DNA of 64,000 nt from Alphaproteobacteria bacterium US3C007 (lineage in GTDB: Bacteria; Pseudomonadota; Alphaproteobacteria; Rhodobacterales; Rhodobacteraceae): NCBI GenBank assembly GCA_034423775.1, contig CP139918.1, positions 1,240,001 through 1,304,000 of the forward strand, written 5' to 3'. How positions within the stretch are numbered: position 1 is the first letter of the stretch; each line of letters begins with the position of its first letter. A model generated the notes under the pieces. That model did not search any database, was not told the origin of the DNA, and was given only the letters and a program-made list of their open reading frames with translations. Below, piece after piece: positions 18,416 to 26,717 of the stretch. The translations under genes were made by a program, and so were the position numbers.

Positions 18416-19033
18416 ATGCGAATTCTAATAGCGGATGATCACGATCTCCTGCGAGAAACCTTATCGATGTTCTTAGCTTCAGAGGGAAGTATTGATACTG
18501 CGCTTGCTTCAACGCTTGATGCGGCGTTGGATCTTATACAAAGCGAAGAAAAATTCGATTTGATCATGTTGGATTACAACATGCCAGGTATGGCAGGTTT
18601 GAATGGTTTGAAACGTGCCATGGAAGCCAGCGGTGGTAGTCCGGTTGCCTTGATGTCTGGCATAGCATCGCGCTCTGTGGCCGAAGAAGCGCTTTCTTTT
18701 GGAGCTGCGGGTTTTGTGCCCAAAACGCTGGCCGCGAAAACGTTGGTTAACGCGGTAAGATTTATGGCGATGGGGGAAAAATACGCCCCGATTGATTTTA
18801 TGACCGCGGATGATCCAACCGTGGCGCCCAACCCTCTGGCTCAAAAGCTCTCAAGGCGCGAATTACAAGTTCTTGAAGGCTTATCGAAAGGCAAATCAAA
18901 TAAGGAGATCGCGCGAGATTTGGATTTGCAAGAACCAACGATTAAATTGCATGTGAAAACACTTTACCGCAAAATTGGTGCGGCCAATCGTACGCAGGCC
19001 GCTTTGATCGCCAAAGAAGAAGGCCTGTTCTGA
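18416..19033 (+). CDS. NarL/FixJ-type response regulator
   Basis: A 205-residue regulator. The receiver (1-120) has ILIADDHDLLRE, the phospho-Asp in LIMLDYNMPGMAG and the Lys in FVPKTLAAK. The LuxR-type helix-turn-helix (about 143-200) reads LSRRELQVLEGLSKGKSNKE, followed by IKLHVKTLYRKIGA. It lies divergently from the HPt-containing hybrid kinase and is its most likely phosphorelay target. The acyl-CoA ligase gene starts 38 bases downstream on the same strand, so read-through or regulation of that gene is possible. Target genes are unknown. Confidence 0.93.
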   Translation: MRILIADDHDLLRETLSMFLASEGSIDTALASTLDAALDLIQSEEKFDLIMLDYNMPGMAGLNGLKRAMEASGGSPVALMSGIASRSVAEEALSFGAAGFVPKTLAAKTLVNAVRFMAMGEKYAPIDFMTADDPTVAPNPLAQKLSRRELQVLEGLSKGKSNKEIARDLDLQEPTIKLHVKTLYRKIGAANRTQAALIAKEEGLF

Positions 19034-19071
19034 TCTGGCGTCAGATATGACCATCTGCGGGGGTTGATAAT

Positions 19072-20334
19072 TTGTTGAACGCGCCTGCCTCGAAGACTCC
19101 TTTGCCGGAAGCGCGGTTTCGCTGGCATGCAGATGCGCAGCTTATTTTGCCAGATGGAACCTGCCTTGACGAGCCGCAGCATCACTTTTCAGCCGCGGTT
19201 GAGGCGCATCCTATCTGTAGGTTTTTCGATCTTTTAAACCACCAGTCCATGCCGCTGATTTGCGCTGCTGGGCGGGTTGAGGCGGTGCTTGGCGCAAACG
19301 CCAATTCTGAGTTTTGCGCGATGAGCGGCGGCACAACCGGGGCCCCAAAGGTGATCCAGCGCCGCTGCGCCAGTTGGATTGCAACCTTTCAACTGCATGC
19401 CCGTCAATTCGCCCAACAGACGCCGCTGCGCTATGCCACGCTGGGTGATTTGCAGCATTCCTTAACCTTATATGGGGCCATTGAGGCTTTGCATATTGGC
19501 GCAATTTACCACCCTTTGGGGGGCGTCAGCCCACGCCGGCAATTGTCAGAGCTTCAAAGCGCGGGTGTTAATGTGCTCTATGCGACCCCTACGCAAATAC
19601 GGCTGCTCTTAAATGTGAAGCGCCAAAATACCGGTTTGGAGGCATTGCGGCATGTGATGCTGGGTGGTGGCGCGCTGGATCAGGAGACGCGCGCGCAGTT
19701 AAAGCGCTGCGCCCCTGCGGCTGAGATTACTGAGTTTTTTGGCACCAGCGAGGCCAGCTTTATTTGCGCATCGGATCGGACTACGCCGTTGGGCTCTGTG
19801 GGCAGGCCCTATCCCGGGGTCGCGCTTGCAATACGCGATGGCCAAGGTGCGCCCTGCCCAAGCGCAAGCGCGGGAGATATTTGGCTGCGCTCTCCTTATG
19901 TGTTTTCCAAATATAGGTCTGGGGCGGATCCTGATGTCATCTGGCGCGATGATTGGTTGTCGATAGGCGAAATAGGATATCAAGACTCGCAGGGGTATCT
20001 GTATTTAAAGGGGCGGCGCGCGCGTGCGTTTCAAGTGGCGGATCAAACCGTCTATCCAGAGGTTATTGAGGCCAAATTGTCTCAACATACTGCTATTGAG
20101 GCGGCTGTGGTGTTTGCGTGCCCCGATGCCAAACGCGGCGCGGTGATCGTTGCGGTGGTTGCCGCCGGATCGGGCGCGCTGCCAAAAGATCTTCAAGCTT
20201 GGGCCTCGCATCATTTGCCGCTGCGGGCGCGCCCGGCCAAATATGTCTTGAAACCTCTGGCGCAATGGCCGGTCTTAAACTCGGGAAAACCGGATCTTCA
20301 AGCGTTGAAACGCCTATGTATTGAGGCCGTATAA
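19072..20334 (+). CDS. AMP-forming acyl-CoA synthetase-like protein (YhfT-type context)
   Basis: About 420 residues, shorter than the 500-550 usual for acyl-CoA ligases because the N-terminal part is abbreviated. The ANL-family motifs are present: MSGGTTGAPKV (phosphate loop), EFFGTSEASF, the hinge region YLYLKGRRARAFQ, YPEVIEAKL and the catalytic Lys in LNSGKPDLQAL. The start is TTG at 19072 or 19075 behind a run of G. The stop overlaps the thiolase-like start by one base. Ligase plus thiolase beside BioY recalls the Bacillus subtilis yhfU-yhfT-yhfS operon of the biotin regulon, suggesting activation of a biotin-precursor acid; this is inference. Confidence 0.85.
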   Translation: MLNAPASKTPLPEARFRWHADAQLILPDGTCLDEPQHHFSAAVEAHPICRFFDLLNHQSMPLICAAGRVEAVLGANANSEFCAMSGGTTGAPKVIQRRCASWIATFQLHARQFAQQTPLRYATLGDLQHSLTLYGAIEALHIGAIYHPLGGVSPRRQLSELQSAGVNVLYATPTQIRLLLNVKRQNTGLEALRHVMLGGGALDQETRAQLKRCAPAAEITEFFGTSEASFICASDRTTPLGSVGRPYPGVALAIRDGQGAPCPSASAGDIWLRSPYVFSKYRSGADPDVIWRDDWLSIGEIGYQDSQGYLYLKGRRARAFQVADQTVYPEVIEAKLSQHTAIEAAVVFACPDAKRGAVIVAVVAAGSGALPKDLQAWASHHLPLRARPAKYVLKPLAQWPVLNSGKPDLQALKRLCIEAV

Positions 20335-21458
20335 TGCAGCGTTCGGCGCATATTGTGGCCGCGCGCCGCAGTCCGGTTGCACCGCGGGGCGGTGATTTGG
20401 CAACGCTTGAGTTGCATGCGCTTGCGGCACCGGTGATCCGGGCCGTTTTAGGGGATGCTGGAATTGGCGCGGCGCAGGTTGATGAGATTATCGTATCAAA
20501 CGCGCTGGGCGCTGGCGGCAATCCTGCCAGATTGGTGGCGCTGGCGGCTGATTTGCCGCAGCGCATTGGCGGTTATAGCATCGATCGTCAATGTTGTGGC
20601 GGGCTGGATGCGCTGGCGCTGGCGCGCGCGATGATTGTATCGGGGCAAGCTGAGATTGTTTTGGCGGGCGGCGTTGAAACCTATTCGCAGCGCCCGATTC
20701 GGTTGCGCAGCCGGCATGGTGCAGCTTTGGCATTGCCCTATGATCGCCCCGCTTTTGCGCCGGTTGCGGATCAAGATCCGGATATGGATATTGCGGCGGA
20801 TCAGGTTGCGCAGCAGATGGGGATCGATCGCGCGGCGCAGGATGCTTGGGCTAGGCTAAGCCATCAAAAGGCCCAAGCAGCGCAAAAGGCTTTGGCTGTT
20901 GAGATCGTAGCGCTGGGCCCCAAAAACCTAGATCATGACAGTTATACCCGCAGGTTAAGCCCGGAATTATGCGCCAGAGCGCCAATATTATCGGGCAGCA
21001 TTACGCATGCCAACAGCGCTGTTGCGGCTGATGCTGCGGCGTTTTCTTTGGTGGTCTCGGATCGGATTGCTGCGCAGATCGCTGCTCCATCGGTTGCAAT
21101 TTTACAAAGCGCGGCTTTGGCCAGCGATCCGGCTTTTCCCGCGCTGGCACCGGTTCCGGCCATTCGCGAGGTCCTTCAAAAGGGCGGTGTGGGCGCGCGC
21201 GATCTTGCTCAGGTTGAAATGATGGAGGCCTATGCCGCGCAAGCGCTGGCTTGCATTCAAGAGACTGGATTAGATCCGGCGCGGTGCAATATCAAAGGCG
21301 GCGCGCTTGCGCGGGGCCATCCGATTGGCGCTTCGGGGGCAATTCTGGCCGTGCGTTTGTTTCATGATTTGCGCCAAAGCGCAGGGCAAATCGGGCTGGC
21401 TGCCATTGCCGCTGCGGGCGGCTTAGGCAGCGCCTTGCTTTTGCAAAGCGGCGATTAA
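20334..21458 (+). CDS. Thiolase-like protein with altered active site (YhfS-type context)
   Basis: A 374-residue thiolase-fold protein. The acylated Cys is in [15 protein letters not shown] and the catalytic His in [13 protein letters not shown]. Two other classical positions differ: the NEAF motif reads MEAY in [11 protein letters not shown], so Asn is replaced by Met, and the C-terminal CxGGG motif reads AAAGGLGSA, so the second catalytic Cys is missing. The length is slightly below the usual 390. Loss of these residues argues against ordinary acetyl-CoA acetyltransfer and for a modified reaction or degradative-only role. It is coupled to the acyl-CoA ligase and converges with bioY, overlapping it by 4 bases. 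Confidence 0.88.
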   Translation: MQRSAHIVAARRSPVAPRGGDLATLELHALAAPVIRAVLGDAGIGAAQVDEIIVSNALGAGGNPARLVALAADLPQRIGGYSIDRQCCGGLDALALARAMIVSGQAEIVLAGGVETYSQRPIRLRSRHGAALALPYDRPAFAPVADQDPDMDIAADQVAQQMGIDRAAQDAWARLSHQKAQAAQKALAVEIVALGPKNLDHDSYTRRLSPELCARAPILSGSITHANSAVAADAAAFSLVVSDRIAAQIAAPSVAILQSAALASDPAFPALAPVPAIREVLQKGGVGARDLAQVEMMEAYAAQALACIQETGLDPARCNIKGGALARGHPIGASGAILAVRLFHDLRQSAGQIGLAAIAAAGGLGSALLLQSGD

Positions 21459-22066
21459 CGCGCAATGTCCTTTTGGGGTGGGTTCTCTGCCGTTTGCGCA
21501 GCCGCATCCGGCGCTGACTGGAGTGATTTTGCCAATACCATCTGCGGGCGTGCGGTATAGATCGCGCGCGTTATCACGGCGCAGAGGATGACTTTGATCA
21601 CATCGCCAGGTAAAAACGGCGCCACCAAAGCCAATGAAGCCAAAAGCGGCTTATCGATCATTATGGATAGGCCAATAACGCCAGGAATATACAGCGCAAT
21701 AATACCGCCAAGCAGGGCGGCCAGGGCGCTGGCTGGGCCAATGGAAAACCGCGCTAAGTGCTGCATGCTCCATCCGGTGACAAAGGCGGCGATCGGAAAT
21801 CCGATTAGGAACCCAACGCTGGGCGAGGCAAACACGGCCAAACCGCCACGCCCACCGGCCAAAAGAGGCAAGCCCAGCGCTGTTAAGCCAAGAAACAACA
21901 AGGCCGCTTGCGCGCCCGCGCGCGCGCCCAAAATGGTACCGCAGAGCATGACCCCCAAGCTTTGCGCGGTGATGGGCACGCCGCTAATTAGGGTGATTTT
22001 GGGAATTAAGCCCAAAGCCGCGATCACCGCTGCAAACAGCGACACCAAAACAACATTCTTATCCAT
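21455..22066 (-). CDS. bioY: Biotin ECF transporter substrate-binding component BioY
   Basis: A 203-residue membrane protein with six hydrophobic helices, typical of BioY, which captures biotin with high affinity. Characteristic segments are ISGVPITAQSLGVMLCGTIL near the N-terminus, LLLGLTALGLPLLAGG-like helices and the glycine-rich GGRGGLAVFASPSVGFLIGF. I chose the ATG at 22066 because GGAAAA precedes it properly; a TTG directly after the bioN stop is the alternative. It is the last gene of a bioM-bioN-bioY order on the minus strand, so ATPase, scaffold and binder are all encoded together. Confidence 0.93.
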   Translation of the reverse strand: MDKNVVLVSLFAAVIAALGLIPKITLISGVPITAQSLGVMLCGTILGARAGAQAALLFLGLTALGLPLLAGGRGGLAVFASPSVGFLIGFPIAAFVTGWSMQHLARFSIGPASALAALLGGIIALYIPGVIGLSIMIDKPLLASLALVAPFLPGDVIKVILCAVITRAIYTARPQMVLAKSLQSAPDAAAQTAENPPQKDIAR

Positions 22067-22078
22067 GTTTTTTTCCAA

Positions 22079-22684
22079 TCATCTGGGTGCTGCGCCGCCG
22101 CGGGCGTTCAAAGCCTCTGAAACATGCTCTGCATCATCAAGCGCGCTAAGGGCAAGCGGAAAAATAATCCGCCAAGTGCCGTGTTTGGTGCTGCGCGCGC
22201 GATGGGCAAGACGCAGCAGGCTGGCCCGCTCGACGAAAACGGGAATGAAGCGCAATGTCAGAGCAATCATCAAACCAAGCTTTTTACCCTGGGCTCCGTT
22301 TCCGTCAAAAGGTGCCATGGCTTTTTCGATCAACGCACTGAAATCGGCAAGAGAGGTGGTGGTGGTCACAAGATTGGCGAAGGTGAAGGCCGCTGCCAGT
22401 TTAAGAATAATAGACAGGCCGGATTGCAAATCAGCCGTGTAGAAATGCCAGATGAGAATAATCGCAACGAACGGCCAAAGCGGGCGAAGCAGCTTTAAAC
22501 TGAACCAAAGATATCCCCTACCTTGACTGGCGATAAGACAAAAAGGGAGACCCACGGCGCAAAGCAAAAGCATTTGAGTTTGGATCAACATTAATCCGGT
22601 GGTATGGGTCAGCAGCATGACCACTTTCAGGCTAGCGGGCCAGCGATGAAAAATCGTTTGATAGGGGGTTGTGAGCGCCAGCAT
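22079..22684 (-). CDS. bioN: Biotin ECF transporter transmembrane component BioN
   Basis: A 201-residue EcfT-type scaffold protein with about five hydrophobic helices. The cytoplasmic coupling region near the C-terminus carries the family pattern with RLAHRARSTKHG and ends with ALNARG, the second Ala-Arg-Gly box. EcfT couples ATP hydrolysis by BioM to movement of BioY. The ATG overlaps the bioM stop by one base (TGATG), and bioY follows directly, indicating one operon. Confidence 0.91.
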   Translation of the reverse strand: MLALTTPYQTIFHRWPASLKVVMLLTHTTGLMLIQTQMLLLCAVGLPFCLIASQGRGYLWFSLKLLRPLWPFVAIILIWHFYTADLQSGLSIILKLAAAFTFANLVTTTTSLADFSALIEKAMAPFDGNGAQGKKLGLMIALTLRFIPVFVERASLLRLAHRARSTKHGTWRIIFPLALSALDDAEHVSEALNARGGAAPR

Positions 22685-23385
22685 CAGATCTGTTCTATCT
22701 GCGCCATTGCGTTTTCAAAGTTTGGAATAATATGCTTGGGCAACCCATCGCCCACAACCTGTCCTTTTTCCAGCCAAATCACGCGCTCATATTCCGCAAG
22801 GGCTTGCAAATCATGCGTGATGTGCAGCACCGATTGATCAAGTCCGTAGAGAAGGTTTTGTAAATAGGTTTTTGTGGGCAAATCCAACCCAGCAAAGGGT
22901 TCGTCTAAAACCAGCAGCGGGGGTGCCATCGCCAAAACCGACAGCAAGCATACCAAGTGGCGCTGGCCCTGAGAAAGTGTTGCAATCGTGCGCTCAGCCC
23001 AGTCAAGCCGGTCAAACTGCTGTAGGATTTTGGTGGCATTTTGCATCGCCTCGGCTTTGCGCTGCCCCTGTTGCGTCAGGCCGAAGCTGAGTTCTTCAAG
23101 AACTGTGGGGAAAATGATTTGATGATCCGGGTTTTGAAACAGAATGCCAACAGTTTTCAACGCCGCAGCGCGGTGTTTAAACAGATCATTCCCGTTGACG
23201 CGTACCCGCCCTGATGAAGGGGCCAACAGGCCAGAGAGCAGGCGTGCAAAAGAGGTTTTGCCCGATCCGTTACGCCCGATCACGCCCACGCGCTGTTCTT
23301 GAATATCAAGCGAAACCCCATTTAGCAATTTACGCGCATTCAAGCTTAGGCTGACATTTTCAAATTGAATGGTACAGTCGGCCAT
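22684..23385 (-). CDS. bioM: Biotin ECF transporter ATPase BioM
   Basis: A 233-residue ABC ATPase of the EcfA type. Walker A is IGRNGSGKTSFARLL, the Q-loop is in ILFQNPDHQIIF, the signature is LSQGQRHLVCLL, Walker B is LLVLDEPFAGLD and the switch His is in HITHDLQAL. The FQNPDHQIIFPTV pattern is diagnostic of ECF ATPases. I prefer the start MADCTIQFENV at 23385; an ATG seven codons upstream is possible. No BioR-type palindrome (TTATnnATAA) is evident in the upstream 190 bases, so control of the operon is unclear. Confidence 0.93.
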   Translation of the reverse strand: MADCTIQFENVSLSLNARKLLNGVSLDIQEQRVGVIGRNGSGKTSFARLLSGLLAPSSGRVRVNGNDLFKHRAAALKTVGILFQNPDHQIIFPTVLEELSFGLTQQGQRKAEAMQNATKILQQFDRLDWAERTIATLSQGQRHLVCLLSVLAMAPPLLVLDEPFAGLDLPTKTYLQNLLYGLDQSVLHITHDLQALAEYERVIWLEKGQVVGDGLPKHIIPNFENAMAQIEQI

Positions 23386-23580
23386 TGCGCAGATCCAAGG
23401 TTTCAATTGCTTGCCCGCTTTAAGTCTGCGGCTATGCGCTTGTCAATGTGGGCTGTGCTGGCTTGTGCTTTAAAAATCTAAATGGGCGACCAATTGATCC
23501 ATGCAAAGGGCCTTGACAGACGGGCCTTCGTGGGCATTTGGGCTGAAGGAAATAAGCGCAACGCAAAAAGAGATCTATTT

Positions 23581-24165
23581 TCAGATCAGTAAGACCTGCG
23601 TTCCTATTTTGGTAAGTTGAAATAAGTCTTCGATATGCTCATTATAAAGACCAATGCATCCATTAGAAGAGCGCCGCCCGATTTTGCGCGTATCATGGGT
23701 GCCGTGAATTCGAAAATATTGCCAGCTTAAATATAGAGCATGCGACCCCAGCGGATTATCCGGGCCCGGGCCAATAAAATCTGGCCATTCCGGATTGCGT
23801 TTTTTCATCGAAGGGGTGGGCCGCCAACTGGGCCCAGTCACCTTTCGCGTGATCGAGGTGCGGCCGCGACGCGTCAGATCGTCTGTCATGGGAACGCTAG
23901 AGGGGTATAATTTATACGTATTCTCATCTTCAGACCAAAAATGCAGCGCGCGCGATGAGATATCAACCAGCACCGCCCCGTTTTTTAAATTTGAGAAATA
24001 AGGTTGCCACTCTAATGTTCGGAAGCTGGAGACATTATGGCGCACGCCTTGAGAAATTTCCTGTTCAATTTCAGTTGAGCTATCATCAGCCTCTTGAGCA
24101 AGCGCGGGGGTGGCCAGCAAGGCTGCGCTGCAATGGATAAAATGGCGTCTGGTTAAATTTGTCAT
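23581..24165 (-). CDS. L,D-transpeptidase (YkuD family), twin-arginine exported
   Basis: A 194-residue periplasmic enzyme. The N-terminus MTNLTRRHFIHCSAALLA is a Tat-like signal ending at ALAQEA. The YkuD domain holds the catalytic motif with HGTHDTRKIGRRSSNGCIGL, including His, Ser-x-Gly-Cys and the following basic residues. The segment WRPTPSMKKRNPEWPDFIGP and GPDNPLGSHALYL are typical of the ErfK/YbiS group. These enzymes form 3-3 crosslinks or attach proteins to peptidoglycan. The ATG at 24165 is preceded by AAGGA; the frame is open 49 more codons without signal character. It is divergent from a CAP-domain lipoprotein gene. Confidence 0.92.
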   Translation of the reverse strand: MTNLTRRHFIHCSAALLATPALAQEADDSSTEIEQEISQGVRHNVSSFRTLEWQPYFSNLKNGAVLVDISSRALHFWSEDENTYKLYPSSVPMTDDLTRRGRTSITRKVTGPSWRPTPSMKKRNPEWPDFIGPGPDNPLGSHALYLSWQYFRIHGTHDTRKIGRRSSNGCIGLYNEHIEDLFQLTKIGTQVLLI

Positions 24166-24338
24166 GCCGAGATCCTTAAAATTTCCAGCCTTATACAAGC
24201 TTTTTGTGAAATATGCAGCTTGTGCTGGTTTTTCAACATCTGAGCAAGCGTTTGTGAAGATAAAGCAAAACTGGGTTTGATTGGCAACGGCAGACATAGT
24301 AAGGACACCCAACTGTTACTAAATTATCCGAGGGATAG

Positions 24339-24878
24339 ATGGCTCGATTAAACTTTGCCGCGTTGATCGTTATTATGATTACGGCGGGCTGTGTCAGCGA
24401 TGTGCCCCAGATGGCCTCAGATGGTAAGCCCGTACCCAAACCTTATTTTTTATCTCAAGTTGAGCCCGCAATTATTAAATTTCGTATGCTAGACGGGGTA
24501 AATGCGCTGCGTCAGTCGCGCGGCGCCGATATGGTAAATTTAAATGCCAGCTTAACGGCTGCCGCGGCCACGCATGCCCGCGATATGTCTGTGCAAGACC
24601 GCCCATGGCATTTTGGGTCGGATGCATCATCGCCCATCGACCGGCTGGTGAGGGTTGGCTATTCTGGGCAGTTGGTTGGCGAGGTGATATCGGAAACCTA
24701 CGAGACTGAGCTGGAAACGCTGGCCGCTTGGATGACAGATGAAGGTGCGCGTCGCATTATTTTAGATGCCAAAGCCGATGAGTTGGGTTTGGCTTGGCAT
24801 CAAGAAGCGGATGGAAAGATCTGGTGGGCAATGGTTTTAGGGGCCAGCCCCGCGCCACAAGCCCCCATCACGGAGTGA
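24339..24878 (+). CDS. CAP/SCP-domain lipoprotein
   Basis: A 179-residue protein with a lipoprotein signal; the lipobox ITAGC places the lipidated Cys near residue 18. The mature part is a CAP (SCP/PR-1) domain: LDGVNALRQSRGADMVNLNA, followed by AAATHARDMSVQDRPWHFG, contains the His of the usual CAP tetrad region, and GEVISETYETELETLAAW matches the second conserved block. Bacterial CAP proteins are envelope proteins of mostly unknown activity. It sits between two L,D-transpeptidase genes, suggesting a cell-wall role. Its 3' end overlaps the convergent transpeptidase by 11 bases. Confidence 0.85.
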   Translation: MARLNFAALIVIMITAGCVSDVPQMASDGKPVPKPYFLSQVEPAIIKFRMLDGVNALRQSRGADMVNLNASLTAAAATHARDMSVQDRPWHFGSDASSPIDRLVRVGYSGQLVGEVISETYETELETLAAWMTDEGARRIILDAKADELGLAWHQEADGKIWWAMVLGASPAPQAPITE

Positions 24879-25386
24879 TTAAGATTGGGGTGCCGATAGG
24901 CACCAAAGCATAAATTTCTTGAATTTCGTGATCTTTTACGGCGATACAGCCTTCGGTCCAATCGCGTTTCCAAAAGCGCGGCTTTTTGTTTTGTCCATGG
25001 ATAAAGATATCGCCGCCTGCCGAAGCACCCACGCTTTGGGCATAGGCACGATCCTGCGCATTCGGGTATGAAATCCCTAAAGACAGATAAAATTTGCTGT
25101 TTGGGTTTTTGCGATCAATGTAATATCGGCCTTCAGGGGTCTTTCCATCCCCTCTCAATGATTTGTGACCATTTGGGGTAAACCCTAGACCAATCCGATA
25201 ACTGCGGATGATTGTGTCATCTGATAGCAGATACATCCGGCGGGCCGATTTATCCACGCTGATGCTGGTGATTTTTACATCGTTGGTGAGGGACGATTTT
25301 CCTGACATCGTAAAATCAGAAAAATTCAAGCACCCACTCAGCAGAAGCACCCCGCATAGGGGAAAGAAAAACCGTTTTAAAACCAT
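24868..25386 (-). CDS. L,D-transpeptidase lipoprotein (YkuD family)
   Basis: A 172-residue protein with a lipoprotein signal (FFFPLCGVLLLSGC, Cys near 19). The YkuD catalytic domain follows: DKSARRMYLLSD at its start, GDGKTPEGRYYIDRKNPNS in the middle, then IFIHGQ and the active-site block RDWTEGCIAVKD with the nucleophilic Cys. It is smaller than the neighbouring Tat-exported enzyme and resembles the single-domain YafK/ErfK-like members. Being a lipoprotein, it should be held at a membrane facing the periplasm. It converges with the CAP lipoprotein gene. Confidence 0.92.
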   Translation of the reverse strand: MVLKRFFFPLCGVLLLSGCLNFSDFTMSGKSSLTNDVKITSISVDKSARRMYLLSDDTIIRSYRIGLGFTPNGHKSLRGDGKTPEGRYYIDRKNPNSKFYLSLGISYPNAQDRAYAQSVGASAGGDIFIHGQNKKPRFWKRDWTEGCIAVKDHEIQEIYALVPIGTPILITP

Positions 25387-25442
25387 AAATATGCCTGTTT
25401 TTTGACGCCTTTTACCACAATTTGAGAGGTTTCAAAGTAAAT

Positions 25443-26666
25443 TCATGCTGTCGCTTTGTGAAATGCCCCTACCAATTCTACGTGATAAGACCAACGAAAC
25501 TGATCTACGGGGGTCACGGCCTCTAAACTATAGCCGGCATCTGTTAATATTTTTGCATCCCGAGCAAAGCTCACTGGGTTGCAGGATACATAGGCCAGAG
25601 TTTTAATTGTACTTTTGGCCAGCATTGTCACCTGCGCTTCTGCGCCCGCGCGCGGCGGATCGATGACGGCGGCCTCAAATTTATTCAGTTCATCGGGCAA
25701 AAGGGGGCGGCGGAATAGATCGCGTTTCTCATGGCTGATTTTCTTCAAGCCTTGCGTTTTGCGCCAAGCTTTATCAAGCGCTGCCAACATATCTGCCTCG
25801 CCCTCAACCGCATGAATTTCAGCCATTTGCGCCAAGGGCAGGCTGAATGTGCCGCATCCGCTGAATAGGTCAAGCACAGGGCTTGCGCTTTTCAGAATGT
25901 TGCCTACTGTTTCGATCAGGCTGGTTTCCCCATGTTGGGTGGCCTGCAAAAAACTGCCCGGGGGTGGTGTGATTTTGGCCGGTCCAATGCGTTGTTCAGG
26001 CGGCGAGAGGGTTGCAACGATTTCGTCGTTCCAGCTTAGCCGCGCCAGCCGGTATTTCAGCGCGGCGGCGGCCAAACTGACGCGCAATGCATCATCCAAT
26101 GGTTTGCCGCCAGTGGCCAAAAGATCTAAGCCAGCGGCTGCTTGGGTTGCCTGTATTTTCAACGTCGATTTGCGGCTGCCCCCAAGATGGGCAAGCGCTT
26201 CCAGAACGGGGCGCGCTTTCAGCAAATCCGGGTGTAAAAGCGCGCAATTTGGAATTTCAACGATTTGATCCGATGCCTGCGCGTGAAATCCGATCAACGC
26301 GCCTTTTTTGGTCCGCCGCACAGCAAAGCTTGCCCTGCGGCGACTGTTGGGCGGTGAGGTGAGGATGGGGTTCATCTGCGTTTTTAGACCATGTGCAGCC
26401 AAAGCTTGCCCGATAATTTCGGTTTTCCACCGGGCTACAAACGCGTCAGATGCATGCTGAACTTGGCAGCCACCACAGGTTTTAAAATGCGGGCAGGGCG
26501 GCGATACGCGATCTGAGCTGGGCGTTAGGATCCGCCTGTCCATCAAGGTTTGGCCCTGTTGGTTGGCCTGCACAAGTTCGCCCGGCAGCGTGCGCGGCGC
26601 GAAAAGGCTCGTTTCGGTGATGCCATCGCCCAGATGACCCATGCGTTTAATCGTAAACTCTTGCAT
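25443..26666 (-). CDS. rlmD: 23S rRNA (uracil-5-)-methyltransferase, RlmD/RumA type
   Basis: A 407-residue class I RNA methyltransferase of the RumA group. A short N-terminal TRAM-like region (IKRMGHLGDGITE) is followed by the Fe-S cysteine cluster PCPHFKTCGGCQVQH. The SAM-binding motif is VLDLFSGCGTFSLPLA. The catalytic blocks are VIDPPRAGAEAQ and AYVSCNPVSFARD, the latter with the nucleophilic Cys. It methylates a uridine of 23S rRNA, probably equivalent to U1939. The exact target is inferred from family. Gene order gives no further clue. Confidence 0.88.
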   Translation of the reverse strand: MQEFTIKRMGHLGDGITETSLFAPRTLPGELVQANQQGQTLMDRRILTPSSDRVSPPCPHFKTCGGCQVQHASDAFVARWKTEIIGQALAAHGLKTQMNPILTSPPNSRRRASFAVRRTKKGALIGFHAQASDQIVEIPNCALLHPDLLKARPVLEALAHLGGSRKSTLKIQATQAAAGLDLLATGGKPLDDALRVSLAAAALKYRLARLSWNDEIVATLSPPEQRIGPAKITPPPGSFLQATQHGETSLIETVGNILKSASPVLDLFSGCGTFSLPLAQMAEIHAVEGEADMLAALDKAWRKTQGLKKISHEKRDLFRRPLLPDELNKFEAAVIDPPRAGAEAQVTMLAKSTIKTLAYVSCNPVSFARDAKILTDAGYSLEAVTPVDQFRWSYHVELVGAFHKATA

Positions 26667-26717
26667 GGTTTTGCTTTAGAGGATGGGCGGCCCCGTTAAA
26701 AGGACCAATTGCGCCTT

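Noticed and set aside
23386..23580. BioR operator (TTATnnATAA) upstream of bioM
   Set aside because: I read the gap on both strands and found no such palindrome; regulation of the biotin genes remains unassigned.
24166..24312. 49-codon upstream extension of the Tat-exported L,D-transpeptidase
   Set aside because: It would bury the signal peptide; the ATG at 24165 follows AAGGA and begins the RR signal.
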